Origin: Rhizobium sp. BK650
Lineage (GTDB): Bacteria > Pseudomonadota > Alphaproteobacteria > Rhizobiales > Rhizobiaceae
Assembly: GCF_014195325.1 (NCBI RefSeq)
Contig: NZ_JACIBK010000001.1
Coordinates: 620,001 to 684,000, forward strand
Length of the DNA: 64,000 nt
Reading direction: 5' to 3'
In this document: piece after piece, positions 33,379 through 42,134 of the stretch
How the letters are laid out: each line of letters starts with the position of its first letter
How positions within the stretch are numbered: the first letter of the stretch is position 1
Program-made: the position numbers and the translations under genes
Notes under the pieces: model-generated
Databases searched by the model: none
What the model saw: the letters and a program-made list of their open reading frames with translations, nothing else
Told to the model about the DNA's origin: nothing

Positions 33379-35172
33379 ATGGCGAGCACGGATAATCAAG
33401 CGGACAGCAATCGGATGACGGGAGCGGAAATCGTTCTCCGCGCGCTGAAGGATAACGGCGTGGAGCACATCTTCGGCTATCCCGGCGGTGCGGTTCTGCC
33501 GATCTATGACGAGATCTTCCAGCAGGAAGAGGTCAAGCACATCCTCGTTCGCCACGAACAGGGCGCCGGCCACGCGGCCGAAGGTTATGCCCGCTCCACC
33601 GGCAAGGTCGGCGTCATGCTGGTAACGTCCGGTCCCGGTGCCACCAATGCGGTCACGCCCCTGCAGGATGCATTGATGGATTCCGTTCCGCTCGTCTGCC
33701 TGACGGGCCAGGTTCCGACCACGCTCATCGGTTCGGACGCCTTTCAGGAATGCGACACTGTCGGGATCACGCGCCCCTGCACCAAGCACAACTGGCTGGT
33801 CAAGGATGTCAATGAGCTCGCCGCCGTCATCCATGAAGCCTTCCGCATTGCGCAGTCGGGCCGTCCCGGTCCCGTCGTCGTCGATATTCCGAAGGATGTT
33901 CAGTTTGCCACCGGCACCTACACGCCGCCGGCCGATCATGCGATCCAGAAGAGCTACCAGCCGAAGGTTGATGGCGATCTGAACCAGATCCATGCGGCGA
34001 TCGAACTGATGGCGAACGCGCGCCGGCCGATTTTCTATACCGGCGGCGGCGTCGTCAATTCCGGCCCGGAAGCCTCGCGGATGCTGCGCGAGCTGGTCGA
34101 GCTCACCGATTTCCCGATCACTTCGACGCTGATGGGGCTGGGCGCCTATCCGGCCTCGGGCAAGAACTGGCTGAAGATGCTCGGCATGCACGGCTCATAC
34201 GAGGCCAACATGGCGATGCATGATTGCGACGTCATGGTCTGCATCGGCGCTCGTTTCGACGATCGCATCACTGGCCGTCTGAACGCCTTTTCGCCGAACT
34301 CGAAGAAGATCCATATCGATATCGACCCGTCCTCGATCAACAAGAACGTTCGCGTCGATCTCGGCATCCGCGGCGATGTCGGCCATATTCTGGAAGACAT
34401 GATCCGTTTGTGGCGGGCACTGCCGAAGAAGCCGGAAAAGGGGCGTCTGGACGCATGGTGGGCCGATATCGCCCGCTGGCGGGCACGCAATTCCTTCGCT
34501 TACACGAAGAGCAACGACGTGATCATGCCGCAATATGCGCTGGAGCGTCTCTATGAGCTGACCAAGCATCGCGACACCTACATCACGACCGAAGTTGGCC
34601 AGCACCAGATGTGGGCGGCACAGTTCTACGGTTTCGAGCAGCCGAACCGCTGGATGACCTCGGGTGGTCTCGGAACGATGGGTTATGGCCTGCCGGCAGC
34701 GCTCGGCGTGCAGATCGCCCATCCGGAAAGCCTGGTCATCGATATTGCCGGCGATGCCTCGATCCAGATGTGCATCCAGGAAATGTCGGCGGCGATCCAG
34801 CACAATGCGCCGATCAAGATCTTCATCATGAACAACCAATATATGGGCATGGTGCGCCAGTGGCAGCAGCTCTTGCACGGCAACCGCCTGTCCAACTCTT
34901 ATACAGAGGCGATGCCTGATTTCGTGAAGCTGGCGGAGGCCTATGGCGCCGTTGGCCTGCGCTGCGAAAAGCCTGAGGATCTCGATGCGACCATCCAGGA
35001 GATGATCGACGTGAAGAAGCCCGTCATCTTCGATTGCCGCGTTGCCAATCTCGCCAACTGCTTCCCGATGATCCCTTCGGGCAAGGCCCATAATGAAATG
35101 CTGCTGCCGGACGAAGCTACCGATGAGGTGGTCGCCAATGCGATCGACGCCAAGGGCCGTCAGCTAGTCTAA
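33379..35172 (+). CDS. ilvB: Acetolactate synthase, large catalytic subunit
   Basis: First common step of Val, Leu and Ile synthesis: condenses pyruvate with pyruvate or 2-oxobutyrate. 597 residues with the three ThDP-enzyme domains: GAEIVLRALKDNGVEHIFGY with PGGAVLPIYDE and the catalytic Glu in LVRHEQGAGHAAEGYARSTG; central FAD-binding domain (PIFYTGGGVVNSG); and C-terminal ThDP domain with GDASIQMCIQEMSAA and NNQYMGMVRQWQ. Start: ATG 33379. Expression is probably set by the leader attenuator upstream. ilvH follows 82 bp later. Confidence 0.96.
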   Translation: MASTDNQADSNRMTGAEIVLRALKDNGVEHIFGYPGGAVLPIYDEIFQQEEVKHILVRHEQGAGHAAEGYARSTGKVGVMLVTSGPGATNAVTPLQDALMDSVPLVCLTGQVPTTLIGSDAFQECDTVGITRPCTKHNWLVKDVNELAAVIHEAFRIAQSGRPGPVVVDIPKDVQFATGTYTPPADHAIQKSYQPKVDGDLNQIHAAIELMANARRPIFYTGGGVVNSGPEASRMLRELVELTDFPITSTLMGLGAYPASGKNWLKMLGMHGSYEANMAMHDCDVMVCIGARFDDRITGRLNAFSPNSKKIHIDIDPSSINKNVRVDLGIRGDVGHILEDMIRLWRALPKKPEKGRLDAWWADIARWRARNSFAYTKSNDVIMPQYALERLYELTKHRDTYITTEVGQHQMWAAQFYGFEQPNRWMTSGGLGTMGYGLPAALGVQIAHPESLVIDIAGDASIQMCIQEMSAAIQHNAPIKIFIMNNQYMGMVRQWQQLLHGNRLSNSYTEAMPDFVKLAEAYGAVGLRCEKPEDLDATIQEMIDVKKPVIFDCRVANLANCFPMIPSGKAHNEMLLPDEATDEVVANAIDAKGRQLV

Positions 35173-35254
35173 GACTTTCAATTTGCGCATAACTCCTTTC
35201 CGAAAATCGACGCCGGTTTTCGGGGTTATGCGTTAGGGTAAGGAACCCAGGATC

Positions 35255-35827
35255 ATGAACGCACACCTTCAACCAACGGGCTCTGCCTACTTCATCTCGC
35301 CAGAAACGGCAGCCGTCGAGAGCCATACGCTCTCGGTCCTCGTCGATAACGAACCGGGCGTTCTCGCCCGCGTCATCGGCCTGTTTTCGGGCCGCGGCTA
35401 CAATATCGAGAGCCTCACGGTTTCGGAAACCGAGCATGCGGCGCATCTGTCGCGCATTACCATCGTCACCCGCGGCACGCCGCAGGTGCTGGAGCAGATC
35501 AAGGCGCAGCTCGAGCGCATCGTGCCAGTCCATCGCGTTGTGGACCTGACGGTGCGCGCCCGCGAACTCGGTCAGGACCGGCCGATCGAGCGGGAGGTGG
35601 CGCTGTTGAAGGTGATCGGCAATGGCGAGACCCGTGCCGAGACGCTGCGTCTGGCCGATGCCTTCCACGCCAAGGTGGTGGATGCGACGGTCGATCACTT
35701 CATTCTGGAGATTACCGGCAAATCCTCCAAGATCGACCAGTTCATTGCGATCATGAAGCCGCTCGGCCTCATCGAAGTCTGCCGCACTGGCATTGCCGCG
35801 ATGAACCGCGGCGCGCAGGGTATGTGA
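35255..35827 (+). CDS. ilvH: Acetolactate synthase, small regulatory subunit
   Basis: 190 residues. The N-terminal ACT domain reads THTLSVLVDNEPGVLARVIGLF (shortened) with GRGYNIESLTVSETE; the C-terminal ALS_ss_C domain includes LRLADAFHAKVVDATVDHFI and GLIEVCRTGIAAMNRG. It stimulates the catalytic subunit and confers valine feedback. Start ATG 35255 after GTAAGGA. It is in operon with ilvB, and the same gene is called ilvN in some genomes. Confidence 0.95.
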   Translation: MNAHLQPTGSAYFISPETAAVESHTLSVLVDNEPGVLARVIGLFSGRGYNIESLTVSETEHAAHLSRITIVTRGTPQVLEQIKAQLERIVPVHRVVDLTVRARELGQDRPIEREVALLKVIGNGETRAETLRLADAFHAKVVDATVDHFILEITGKSSKIDQFIAIMKPLGLIEVCRTGIAAMNRGAQGM

Positions 35828-35834
35828 CGGGACC

Positions 35835-35907
35835 TGCCAAGCTCAGACGATGCCGGGCCACTTTCAACCTGCGGAATTTCCGATGGGTGCGGATCGTCGG
35901 CTTGGCA
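35835..35907. other. Long inverted repeat between convergent genes
   Basis: TGCCAAGC (35835-35842) and GCTTGGCA (35900-35907) pair around a 57-base loop that holds a shorter CGAT/ATCG pairing. It lies between the ends of ilvH and the methyltransferase gene. It could act as a weak terminator or be a degenerate intergenic palindrome. Confidence 0.4.
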
Positions 35908-35910
35908 TCA

Positions 35911-36978
35911 TTAATGATCTTTCTTCGATAGTACGACCGCCGCCATATAAGGTTCGTGGGGTCTCGGTTCTTTCGACAGGCGATGTTCGAAACGGCTGAA
36001 GAGTTCATCGACAAATGCGGTCTGTTCGCGAGAGCGTGGAGCCACGCTGGCGATCAGCGGGCCGCTCCATGCGCGCGTCGCGTTCGCATGATGTCTGGCA
36101 AAGGTCAATCCGTCGCCGCTGACTTCGAATTCCGGCCAGAATGGATTGCTCACTTTCACCAGATCGAGGTGTTCCAGCGCTAGGTCTACGAAAGATCCGG
36201 ATTGCCTGAAAGGGTCTTTGATATCCTCCAGGGACCGAAGGCCGATCGGGATGGTCATCTGCTCCTGTTCCCGTTCCGAGAGCAAACCATCTCGTCTCAT
36301 CTCTTCGACTGCCGACCATAGTTCCCCAAGCAGCCACTCCCAGCCGGTGTCGGCTTCTGCACGGGCCGTGAACCCCAGGACGAGTTTCGCGCCTGGCCGC
36401 ATCTCCCGCGACCGTTGCGTCAGAAAACATTCCCAGTCGCTCGCTTGCTGAGCCGCGACTGCAGCGACGACGGCCGGCGACTTGCTCATTCCCGCGAGAA
36501 TATGATCTGGCGCATCGATTGCGTTGGTGCTCATCCATTGCAACGCCCAAGTGGACCAGCCAAGGTGCACGCGACCAGGCGGGAGCAACGGTGAAAAATA
36601 GGATTTGCCGATCGCCAGAGGAAATACATCAGAAGTTCCCGCCATATAGCTATTCGGGTCTGAAATCAGTGCTTCGAAGAGGGACGAGAAATCGTTCGAC
36701 GGAAGGTCGGTGTGGATGATTTCGATTGGAGTGGTTGCGCCCACCCTGGAACGTAAAACGTCGACCGCCTTTCGCATCGGTATCATCGAATTTCGACCCT
36801 GCGAGCAGCCGTAATCGACGATGGTCACCGGGCCATCACCGATGTCCACCGTCCGGCACGCGGCTTCCCACAGGGAAAGCAGAGCGGCAATGCCGGTGGC
36901 TTGCATAGCGGAATGCCTGTTATAGAAGCCGCCCCCTTGCATCGCCGCTAAATCACTTCGCGTCGGACCGCCTGGCAT
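35911..36978 (-). CDS. SABATH-family carboxyl methyltransferase (Methyltransf_7)
   Basis: 355 residues. It matches plant salicylate, jasmonate, IAA and gibberellin methyltransferases throughout: MQGGGFYNRHSAMQ (plant: MNKG..SYAKNS), SAM loop VDYGCSQGRNS (54-64), HTDLPSNDFSSLF (90-101; plant NDLPSNDF), FFxxLxP-like SYFSPLLPPGRVHLGWSTWA with LQWMS (126-150), and DWECFLTQRSREMRPGAKLV (181-200). SABATH enzymes methylate the carboxyl group of small acids using S-adenosylmethionine. Start: ATG 36978 eight bases after GAGG; the longer frame to 37155 is not supported. The substrate is unknown. No clear operon partner. Confidence 0.85.
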   Translation of the reverse strand: MPGGPTRSDLAAMQGGGFYNRHSAMQATGIAALLSLWEAACRTVDIGDGPVTIVDYGCSQGRNSMIPMRKAVDVLRSRVGATTPIEIIHTDLPSNDFSSLFEALISDPNSYMAGTSDVFPLAIGKSYFSPLLPPGRVHLGWSTWALQWMSTNAIDAPDHILAGMSKSPAVVAAVAAQQASDWECFLTQRSREMRPGAKLVLGFTARAEADTGWEWLLGELWSAVEEMRRDGLLSEREQEQMTIPIGLRSLEDIKDPFRQSGSFVDLALEHLDLVKVSNPFWPEFEVSGDGLTFARHHANATRAWSGPLIASVAPRSREQTAFVDELFSRFEHRLSKEPRPHEPYMAAVVLSKKDH

Positions 36979-37057
36979 CGGATTGCCTCGCTTGGTGTCC
37001 CGCAAAAATATCAGGCTTTCCCCGGCATGGCGAGGCAATTCCCCAGCGCTGCTGGGA

Positions 37058-37903
37058 TCAGAGCATCTCCAGCGGCGTTTTCTTTGCCGGCGGCGGGAAG
37101 ACCTCGTCGAGGGCTTCCCAGTCCTCATCGGTAATGTCGAGGGAGACGCAGCCACGGTTTTCGCGGGCGCGATCGATGTTCGACGTCTTTGGGATGACGA
37201 AGACGCCGTCGCGTTCGAGAAGGAAGGCGAGCGCCAGCTGCGCCGGGGTCGCCTGATAGGCCTTGGCGATATGGATCAGGTCGGGATGATGCAGGATGCG
37301 GCCCTGTTCGATCGGCGAATAGGCCATAATTGGGATGTTGCGGCTCTGGCACCAGGGCAGGAGATCATATTCTATACCGCGCCGCGAGATATTGTAGAGC
37401 ACCTGATTGGCGGCGACATTCCGCCCGCCGGGCACGGAGAACAGCTCCTCCATGTCGTCAGTATCGAAATTGGAGACGCCCCAGGCGCGGATCTTGCCTG
37501 ATGCCTTCAGCGCTTCGAAGGCTTCCACAGTCTCGGCGAGCGGATAGTTGCCGCGCCAATGCAGGAGATAGAGGTCGATGCGGTCAATGCCGAGGCGTTT
37601 GAGGCTGCCTTCGCAGGCGGTGATCGTGCCCTTGCGGCTGGCATTCCAGGGATAGACCTTACTGACGATGAAAGTCTCGCCGCGGCGCCCCTTGATCGCC
37701 TGGCCGACTATTTCCTCGGCTCCGCCATCGCCGTACATTTCAGCGGTATCGATCATCGCCATGCCGAGATCGAGGCCGGCCCGGAGGCTGGCAATCTCCT
37801 GCCTTGCATGGCCAGCATCCTCGCCCATGCCCCAGGTGCCCTGGCCGAGCGCGGGGACTTCGGTGCCATCGGGGAAGGTGATGGTGGGGATCGGATCGTC
37901 CAT
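37058..37903 (-). CDS. Aldo/keto reductase
   Basis: About 281 residues, TIM barrel. The catalytic residues are Asp and Tyr in [20 protein letters not shown], Lys in FIVSKVYP, and His in [11 protein letters not shown]. The AKR5/DkgA-type sequence [18 protein letters not shown] and the C-terminal [17 protein letters not shown] are present. It reduces aldehydes or keto compounds with NADPH; the substrate is unknown. Start: Met at 37903; a Met 12 bases upstream (37915) is also possible. It lies 79 bp upstream of the SABATH gene on the same strand. Confidence 0.88.
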   Translation of the reverse strand: MDDPIPTITFPDGTEVPALGQGTWGMGEDAGHARQEIASLRAGLDLGMAMIDTAEMYGDGGAEEIVGQAIKGRRGETFIVSKVYPWNASRKGTITACEGSLKRLGIDRIDLYLLHWRGNYPLAETVEAFEALKASGKIRAWGVSNFDTDDMEELFSVPGGRNVAANQVLYNISRRGIEYDLLPWCQSRNIPIMAYSPIEQGRILHHPDLIHIAKAYQATPAQLALAFLLERDGVFVIPKTSNIDRARENRGCVSLDITDEDWEALDEVFPPPAKKTPLEML

Positions 37904-38052
37904 GGCGGTTCTCATCCTTTGCGTGCTCGGCCGACTATCAGGTAATCCTGTCACCATGACAATCATGTTATGGCGACAAGGGTTTAGGGCAGTTATGCAG
38001 ACCTAATTCAACGAGCCGCAACATCATCAAACGGACAGTCCGGGGAGGTTTC

Positions 38053-38646
38053 ATGCCGCTGGATACGTTTCTGGCACTACTGCTCTTTGCCTTCACGACC
38101 TCGATCACGCCGGGGCCGAACAATATGATGCTGTTTGCTTCGGGCGTGAATTTCGGCTTCCGCCGCACGATCCCGCATATGTTCGGCATCGGGGCAGGGT
38201 TCCTTTCGCTGCTGCTCGGCGTCGGCCTTGGGTTGGGCGCGTTGCTGCACACGATGCCGGCGGTCTATACGGCGCTGAAATTTGCCGGTGGGGCTTATCT
38301 CGTCTGGGTCGCCTGGAAGATTGCGACCTCGCGGTCCCTGAGCGAAGGCAAGAGCAGCGTGAAACCCATGTCGTTTCTCGGCGCTGCGGCTTTCCAATGG
38401 GTCAATCCAAAGGCCTGGGTGATGGCGGTGACGGCCATGGCGACCTATACGAATCCGGAACTCTATTTGATCAGCGTGCTGCTCGTCGGCCTTGCTTTTG
38501 CGGCGGTCAATGTACCCTCCGTGTCGACCTGGGCGGGTTTTGGCTCTGCTCTCAGGGAGTGGCTGTCCGATCCGGTGCGGCTGAAATGGTTCAACATCAC
38601 CATGGCGGTGCTGCTCGTGCTCAGCCTCTGGCCAATGCTAAAATAG
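38053..38646 (+). CDS. LysE/RhtB-family exporter
   Basis: 197 residues and about six membrane helices. The opening LFAFTTSITPGPNNMMLFASG contains the PGPNxx motif of the LysE family. The later FLGAAAFQWVNPKAWVMAVTA also fits. Members export amino acids and derivatives. Start ATG 38053 after GGGGAGG. The end overlaps the convergent DUF2269 gene by 9 bp. It is near but divergent from the aldo/keto reductase gene. The substrate cannot be told. Confidence 0.9.
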   Translation: MPLDTFLALLLFAFTTSITPGPNNMMLFASGVNFGFRRTIPHMFGIGAGFLSLLLGVGLGLGALLHTMPAVYTALKFAGGAYLVWVAWKIATSRSLSEGKSSVKPMSFLGAAAFQWVNPKAWVMAVTAMATYTNPELYLISVLLVGLAFAAVNVPSVSTWAGFGSALREWLSDPVRLKWFNITMAVLLVLSLWPMLK

Positions 38647-39108
38647 CGTCGGCTTTGTGAGCATCAGCCAGAGAATGCCGAGCACGGCGAAGAAGGCCGG
38701 GAAGCCGAAGGCGAACCAGATGCGGTAGAGGCTGAAATAGGCTGACGGCAGTGCGGTGCCCGAGGCGGCGGCCGTGCGCGCCAGATTGCACAGCCGAATC
38801 TGAATCCAGACGACCGGCAGCCAGAAGATGCCGGTCACGACATAAAGCACCAGCGAGAGTGCGATCCAGCCTTCCGTCAGATCCCAGCCGATGATGCGGG
38901 CGAGAAGGTAGCCTGTCACCGGCTGGAGAACGGCCGCCGTGCCCGTGAAGACCGTATCGGCGATGACGACGGTGCTGCTGACATGGGCGATGAGTAGGGG
39001 GTCGCGGGTGCGGTGTGCCATCACCATGAAGAAAGCGATGCCGGCGCCGGTGCCGAAGAGGACCGTCGCTCCGACCACATGGGCAACAAGCAGCAGTTCG
39101 GCAAGCAT
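38638..39108 (-). CDS. DUF2269 family membrane protein
   Basis: 156 residues with four predicted membrane helices, including LLLVAHVVGATVLFGTGAG with a conserved His, and LVLYVVTGIFWLPVVWIQI. The pattern fits DUF2269, a membrane family of unknown function. Its ATG overlaps the stop codon of the upstream SDR-DoxX-like gene as TGATG, so the two are almost certainly translated together. Confidence 0.82.
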   Translation of the reverse strand: MLAELLLVAHVVGATVLFGTGAGIAFFMVMAHRTRDPLLIAHVSSTVVIADTVFTGTAAVLQPVTGYLLARIIGWDLTEGWIALSLVLYVVTGIFWLPVVWIQIRLCNLARTAAASGTALPSAYFSLYRIWFAFGFPAFFAVLGILWLMLTKPTLF

Positions 39109-40388
39109 CAGCGTTCATCCAGAATGGCAAGGGCGGCGAGCGTTAGGAGCAGCGATGGCAGCACCTTGACAAGCGGCCCGAGCGGATCGAGCCAGAGTGC
39201 CGGTTCCAGAACCGTGCCACCGGCGAGATAGGCGAGCGATACGGCGAGCATGCCGAGGAGAGAGCGGCGAGCGAAGGGGCGGAAGAGCACGGCAGCGCCG
39301 AGCGCCATATCGATCAGGCAGGTGAGAATCGTCAGCGCCATGGCCGCATCGGCGGGCATGAAAGGCAGGAAATGGGAACTTGCCTGTCCTGGTGCCAGAA
39401 GGGAGATCAGGCCTGACAGCAGCCAGAACAACGACAGGCCTGCTATAACGGGCGCCTTCAACAGATAGAGGCGGGCGAACCAGAGGTCCTGCACCCCGGA
39501 GGGATTGGCGGCAAGCGTTGCAGCGGCCGACAAGGTCGGAAGGCCTGATGGCGTCGGCCTGTTCATACTGACACCTTCGGACATGACCGTCATGGCGGTG
39601 GAGCGCAGCGGCGAATGCCAGCCGAGATAGCCGGCCATATCGGCAAGCCATGTGATCGGCCTTGCGAGGACAGGCGGAATGGACAAGACCCGAGCCTCCG
39701 GCAGGCCGAGCCAGGCGCGATGCAGTTTGACGAGATCAGCGAGAGTATGCCGTTCCTCGGCCGCCAGTTCGATATCGCTACCGGAGGGGAGCGAGCCTGA
39801 GATTGCGGCCGAGACGGCAGCGGCGATATCGTCAACGGCGACGGTCTCGACGGCGCTGACAGCGTGAATGAGCGGTAGAACGAAGGGGAAGGCTGAGAGT
39901 GCGCGCAACAGCGCCGTGCCGCCATGGGCGTTGCGGCCGAGGACGAGAGAGGGGCGCAGGATCACGTGGGGCAAGCCTGACGATGCAAGGGCGGTATCGG
40001 CAGCGCGTTTGGTGGCGAGGAAGGGGAGATTGCTGCCGGCGCCGTCCGTTCTCGCGGAAATCTGAATGACGAGTATCGAGGAGGGTTTTGCTGCGGCATA
40101 GAGGGCGAGCATGGCCTCAGTCTGCGTTGCGGAGAGATCGTCCGAGAGGCCATCTTGAAGCGCGCCGGCGCAGTTGACGACGGCGTCTTGCCCTTTAAGG
40201 ATATCGCGCCAGTCATCGGGTTGCGTCATCCGGGAGAGATCGGCGCGGCGCCACTGAATTCTCGGTTGCTTCAGGGCGGCACGGGCGGGGGTGCGGCCGA
40301 GGCCCGTGACGACATGGCCTGCGTCGGCAAGGCGTGCCGCGACGACAGAACCTATAAAACCTGTGGCGCCGAGAATCAGGATATTCAT
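39108..40388 (-). CDS. NAD(P)-binding protein fused to a DoxX-like membrane domain
   Basis: 426 residues. The N-terminal half is an extended-SDR Rossmann domain: MNILILGATGFIGSVVAARL with GxxGxxG and GLGRTPAR; DAVVNCAGAL; and LRPSLVLGRN. There is no clear YxxxK. The last 130 residues carry four hydrophobic helices of the DoxX-like type (LKAPVIAGLSLFWLLSGLIS ... LPSLLLTLAALAIL). Such fusions are known but uncharacterised. It is coupled to the DUF2269 gene. Function is unknown; a membrane redox role is inferred. Confidence 0.83.
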   Translation of the reverse strand: MNILILGATGFIGSVVAARLADAGHVVTGLGRTPARAALKQPRIQWRRADLSRMTQPDDWRDILKGQDAVVNCAGALQDGLSDDLSATQTEAMLALYAAAKPSSILVIQISARTDGAGSNLPFLATKRAADTALASSGLPHVILRPSLVLGRNAHGGTALLRALSAFPFVLPLIHAVSAVETVAVDDIAAAVSAAISGSLPSGSDIELAAEERHTLADLVKLHRAWLGLPEARVLSIPPVLARPITWLADMAGYLGWHSPLRSTAMTVMSEGVSMNRPTPSGLPTLSAAATLAANPSGVQDLWFARLYLLKAPVIAGLSLFWLLSGLISLLAPGQASSHFLPFMPADAAMALTILTCLIDMALGAAVLFRPFARRSLLGMLAVSLAYLAGGTVLEPALWLDPLGPLVKVLPSLLLTLAALAILDER

Positions 40389-40485
40389 GGGACAAGCATA
40401 GTGTCAAAAGCTTAAGGTCTCGGAAGGGCTTGGCGCGGCGCCAGCAAGTGCTAAAACTGAGAAGAAATCCGGGGAGGGCCTCGTC

Positions 40486-41112
40486 TTGCATGACCACGAT
40501 CACCATGATCATCACCACGACAACCATTATTCGGACATGCAGGCGCGTGTGAAAGCGCTGGAGACGCTGCTGACGGAGAAGGGGCTGATCGATCCGGCGG
40601 CGATCGATGCGATCGTCGAAACCTATGAGACGAAGGTCGGGCCGCGTAATGGCGCGCGTGTCGTTGCGAAGGCCTGGAGCGATCCGGACTTTGCCGAATG
40701 GTTGAAGCGGGATGCGACGGCGGCGATTGCGAGCCTCGGCTATACCGGCCGGCAGGGCGAGCATATGCGCGCCGTCTTCAATACATCAGACACGCACAAT
40801 CTCATCGTCTGCACGCTCTGCTCCTGCTATCCGTGGTCCGTGCTCGGTCTGCCGCCGGTCTGGTACAAGGCGCCGGCCTATCGCTCGCGCGCCGTCATCG
40901 ATCCGCGCGGCGTGCTTGCCGAATTCGGGCTGACGCTGCCGGTAGGTAAGAAGGTCCGTGTCTGGGATTCGACGGCGGAGCTGCGTTATCTCGTCATTCC
41001 CGAGCGGCCAGAGGGTACCGAAGACTTGAGCGAAGAGGGGCTTGCGGCTCTCGTCAGCCGCGATGCGATGATCGGCACGGCCATCGCCGGCAGCCCGGAG
41101 GTGCCGACGTGA
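40486..41112 (+). CDS. nthA: Nitrile hydratase, alpha subunit (cobalt type)
   Basis: Hydrates nitriles to amides. 208 residues. The metal claw is Cys109-Thr-Leu-Cys112-Ser-Cys114; CTLCSC is the signature of Co(III) enzymes (iron enzymes have CSLCSC). It has the adjacent [20 protein letters not shown] segment. The N terminus is remarkable: [15 protein letters not shown] has eight His in the first 14 residues, likely metal-binding. Start: TTG 40486, seven bases after GGGGAGGG; the ATG nearby is out of frame. It overlaps nthB as GTGA. Confidence 0.93.
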   Translation: MHDHDHHDHHHDNHYSDMQARVKALETLLTEKGLIDPAAIDAIVETYETKVGPRNGARVVAKAWSDPDFAEWLKRDATAAIASLGYTGRQGEHMRAVFNTSDTHNLIVCTLCSCYPWSVLGLPPVWYKAPAYRSRAVIDPRGVLAEFGLTLPVGKKVRVWDSTAELRYLVIPERPEGTEDLSEEGLAALVSRDAMIGTAIAGSPEVPT

Positions 41113-41768
41113 ACGGTCCGCACGATCTCGGCGGGCAGATGGGCTTCGGCCCGGTCGCGCCCGAGAAGAACGAACCCTATTTTCATACCGAGTGGGAAAA
41201 GCGGGCGCTCGGCATCACGCTTTCCTGCGGTGCGTTCGGCGCGTGGACGATCGATGAAAGCCGGCATGCGCGGGAGAATATCCCACCGGCCGATTACCTT
41301 GCGGCAAGCTATTACGAAATCTGGATCCGCGGCATCGACATGCTGCTGGAGCGCCATGGCTTTGCGACCCGCGAGGAACTTCTTTCTGGGCACAAGCAGC
41401 AGGACGGCGCCGTGCCGAAGCGGGTGCTGAAGGCGGAGATGGTGCCGGGCGTGCTCGCCAAGGGCGGTCCCTGCGACCGGCCGGTCGAGACGGCGCCGCT
41501 CTTCGTCGTCGGCGAAACTGTGAAGACGAAGAATTTCAATCTGCCCACCCATACGCGGCTGCCGCGTTATGCGCGGGCCAAGACCGGCGTCGTCGAGGCG
41601 GTGCAGGGCTCCTTCGTCTTCCCTGACGACAATGCGCATGGCAAGGGCGAGAACCCGCAATGGCTCTACACTGTCGTTTTCGATGGGAGCGAGATCTGGG
41701 GTGAGGGAGCCGATACGTCGCTGACGGTGTCGATCGATGCGTGGGAGAGCTATCTTGAGCGAGTCTGA
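41109..41768 (+). CDS. nthB: Nitrile hydratase, beta subunit
   Basis: 219 residues. Starts [15 protein letters not shown], the standard beta-subunit opening that wraps around the alpha subunit, and ends with the SH3-like barrel: [39 protein letters not shown]. It contributes Arg side chains that contact the claw of the alpha subunit. The GTG start at 41109 overlaps the nthA stop. With nthA and the accessory gene it forms a tight three-gene operon. Confidence 0.93.
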   Translation: MNGPHDLGGQMGFGPVAPEKNEPYFHTEWEKRALGITLSCGAFGAWTIDESRHARENIPPADYLAASYYEIWIRGIDMLLERHGFATREELLSGHKQQDGAVPKRVLKAEMVPGVLAKGGPCDRPVETAPLFVVGETVKTKNFNLPTHTRLPRYARAKTGVVEAVQGSFVFPDDNAHGKGENPQWLYTVVFDGSEIWGEGADTSLTVSIDAWESYLERV

Positions 41769-42114
41769 GCTGGCACAATCGCCCGGCCTGCCAAAGTCAC
41801 CGCAGGGTGATCCTGTCTTTCCCGAACCTTGGGCGGCGGAGGCATTCGCCATGGCCGTGCATCTGCATGAGAGGGGGCTGTTTACCTGGAGCGAATGGAC
41901 GGAAGCTTTGTCGCGTGAATTGCACGGGTACGGCAGGGCCGAGGATGGCAGCGATTATTTCCATTGCTGGGTGGCAGCGCTTTCCGATCTGATCGTCGAC
42001 AGCGGCGTCGCGGATATCGACGCGATCCTCGACCTGCAGGAGAGCTGGCAGAGGGCAGCGGAGGCAACACCGCATGGCAAGCCGATCGAGCTTGCCAACG
42101 ATCCGCTGCGCTGA
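41755..42114 (+). CDS. Nitrile hydratase accessory/activator protein
   Basis: About 119 residues, similar to the N-terminal half of the beta subunit, as in the P14K/NhlE type activators that insert cobalt by subunit swapping: PVFPEPWAAEAFAMAVHLHE, FTWSEWTEALSRELHGYG, DYFHCWVAALSDLI. Start: TTG 41755, inside the nthB end (14-bp overlap); the frame continues to 41737. The overlap and strand show an operon. No amidase gene follows, so the amide product must be handled elsewhere. Assignment of the activator role is by family knowledge. Confidence 0.85.
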   Translation: MSESELAQSPGLPKSPQGDPVFPEPWAAEAFAMAVHLHERGLFTWSEWTEALSRELHGYGRAEDGSDYFHCWVAALSDLIVDSGVADIDAILDLQESWQRAAEATPHGKPIELANDPLR

Positions 42115-42134
42115 GTTCCGACGCAGTTCCTGCC

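Noticed and set aside
36979..37155. 59-codon N-terminal extension of the SABATH frame
   Set aside because: It is Arg/Ser-rich, overlaps the end of the aldo/keto reductase gene, and the ATG at 36978 has a ribosome site and family-like start.
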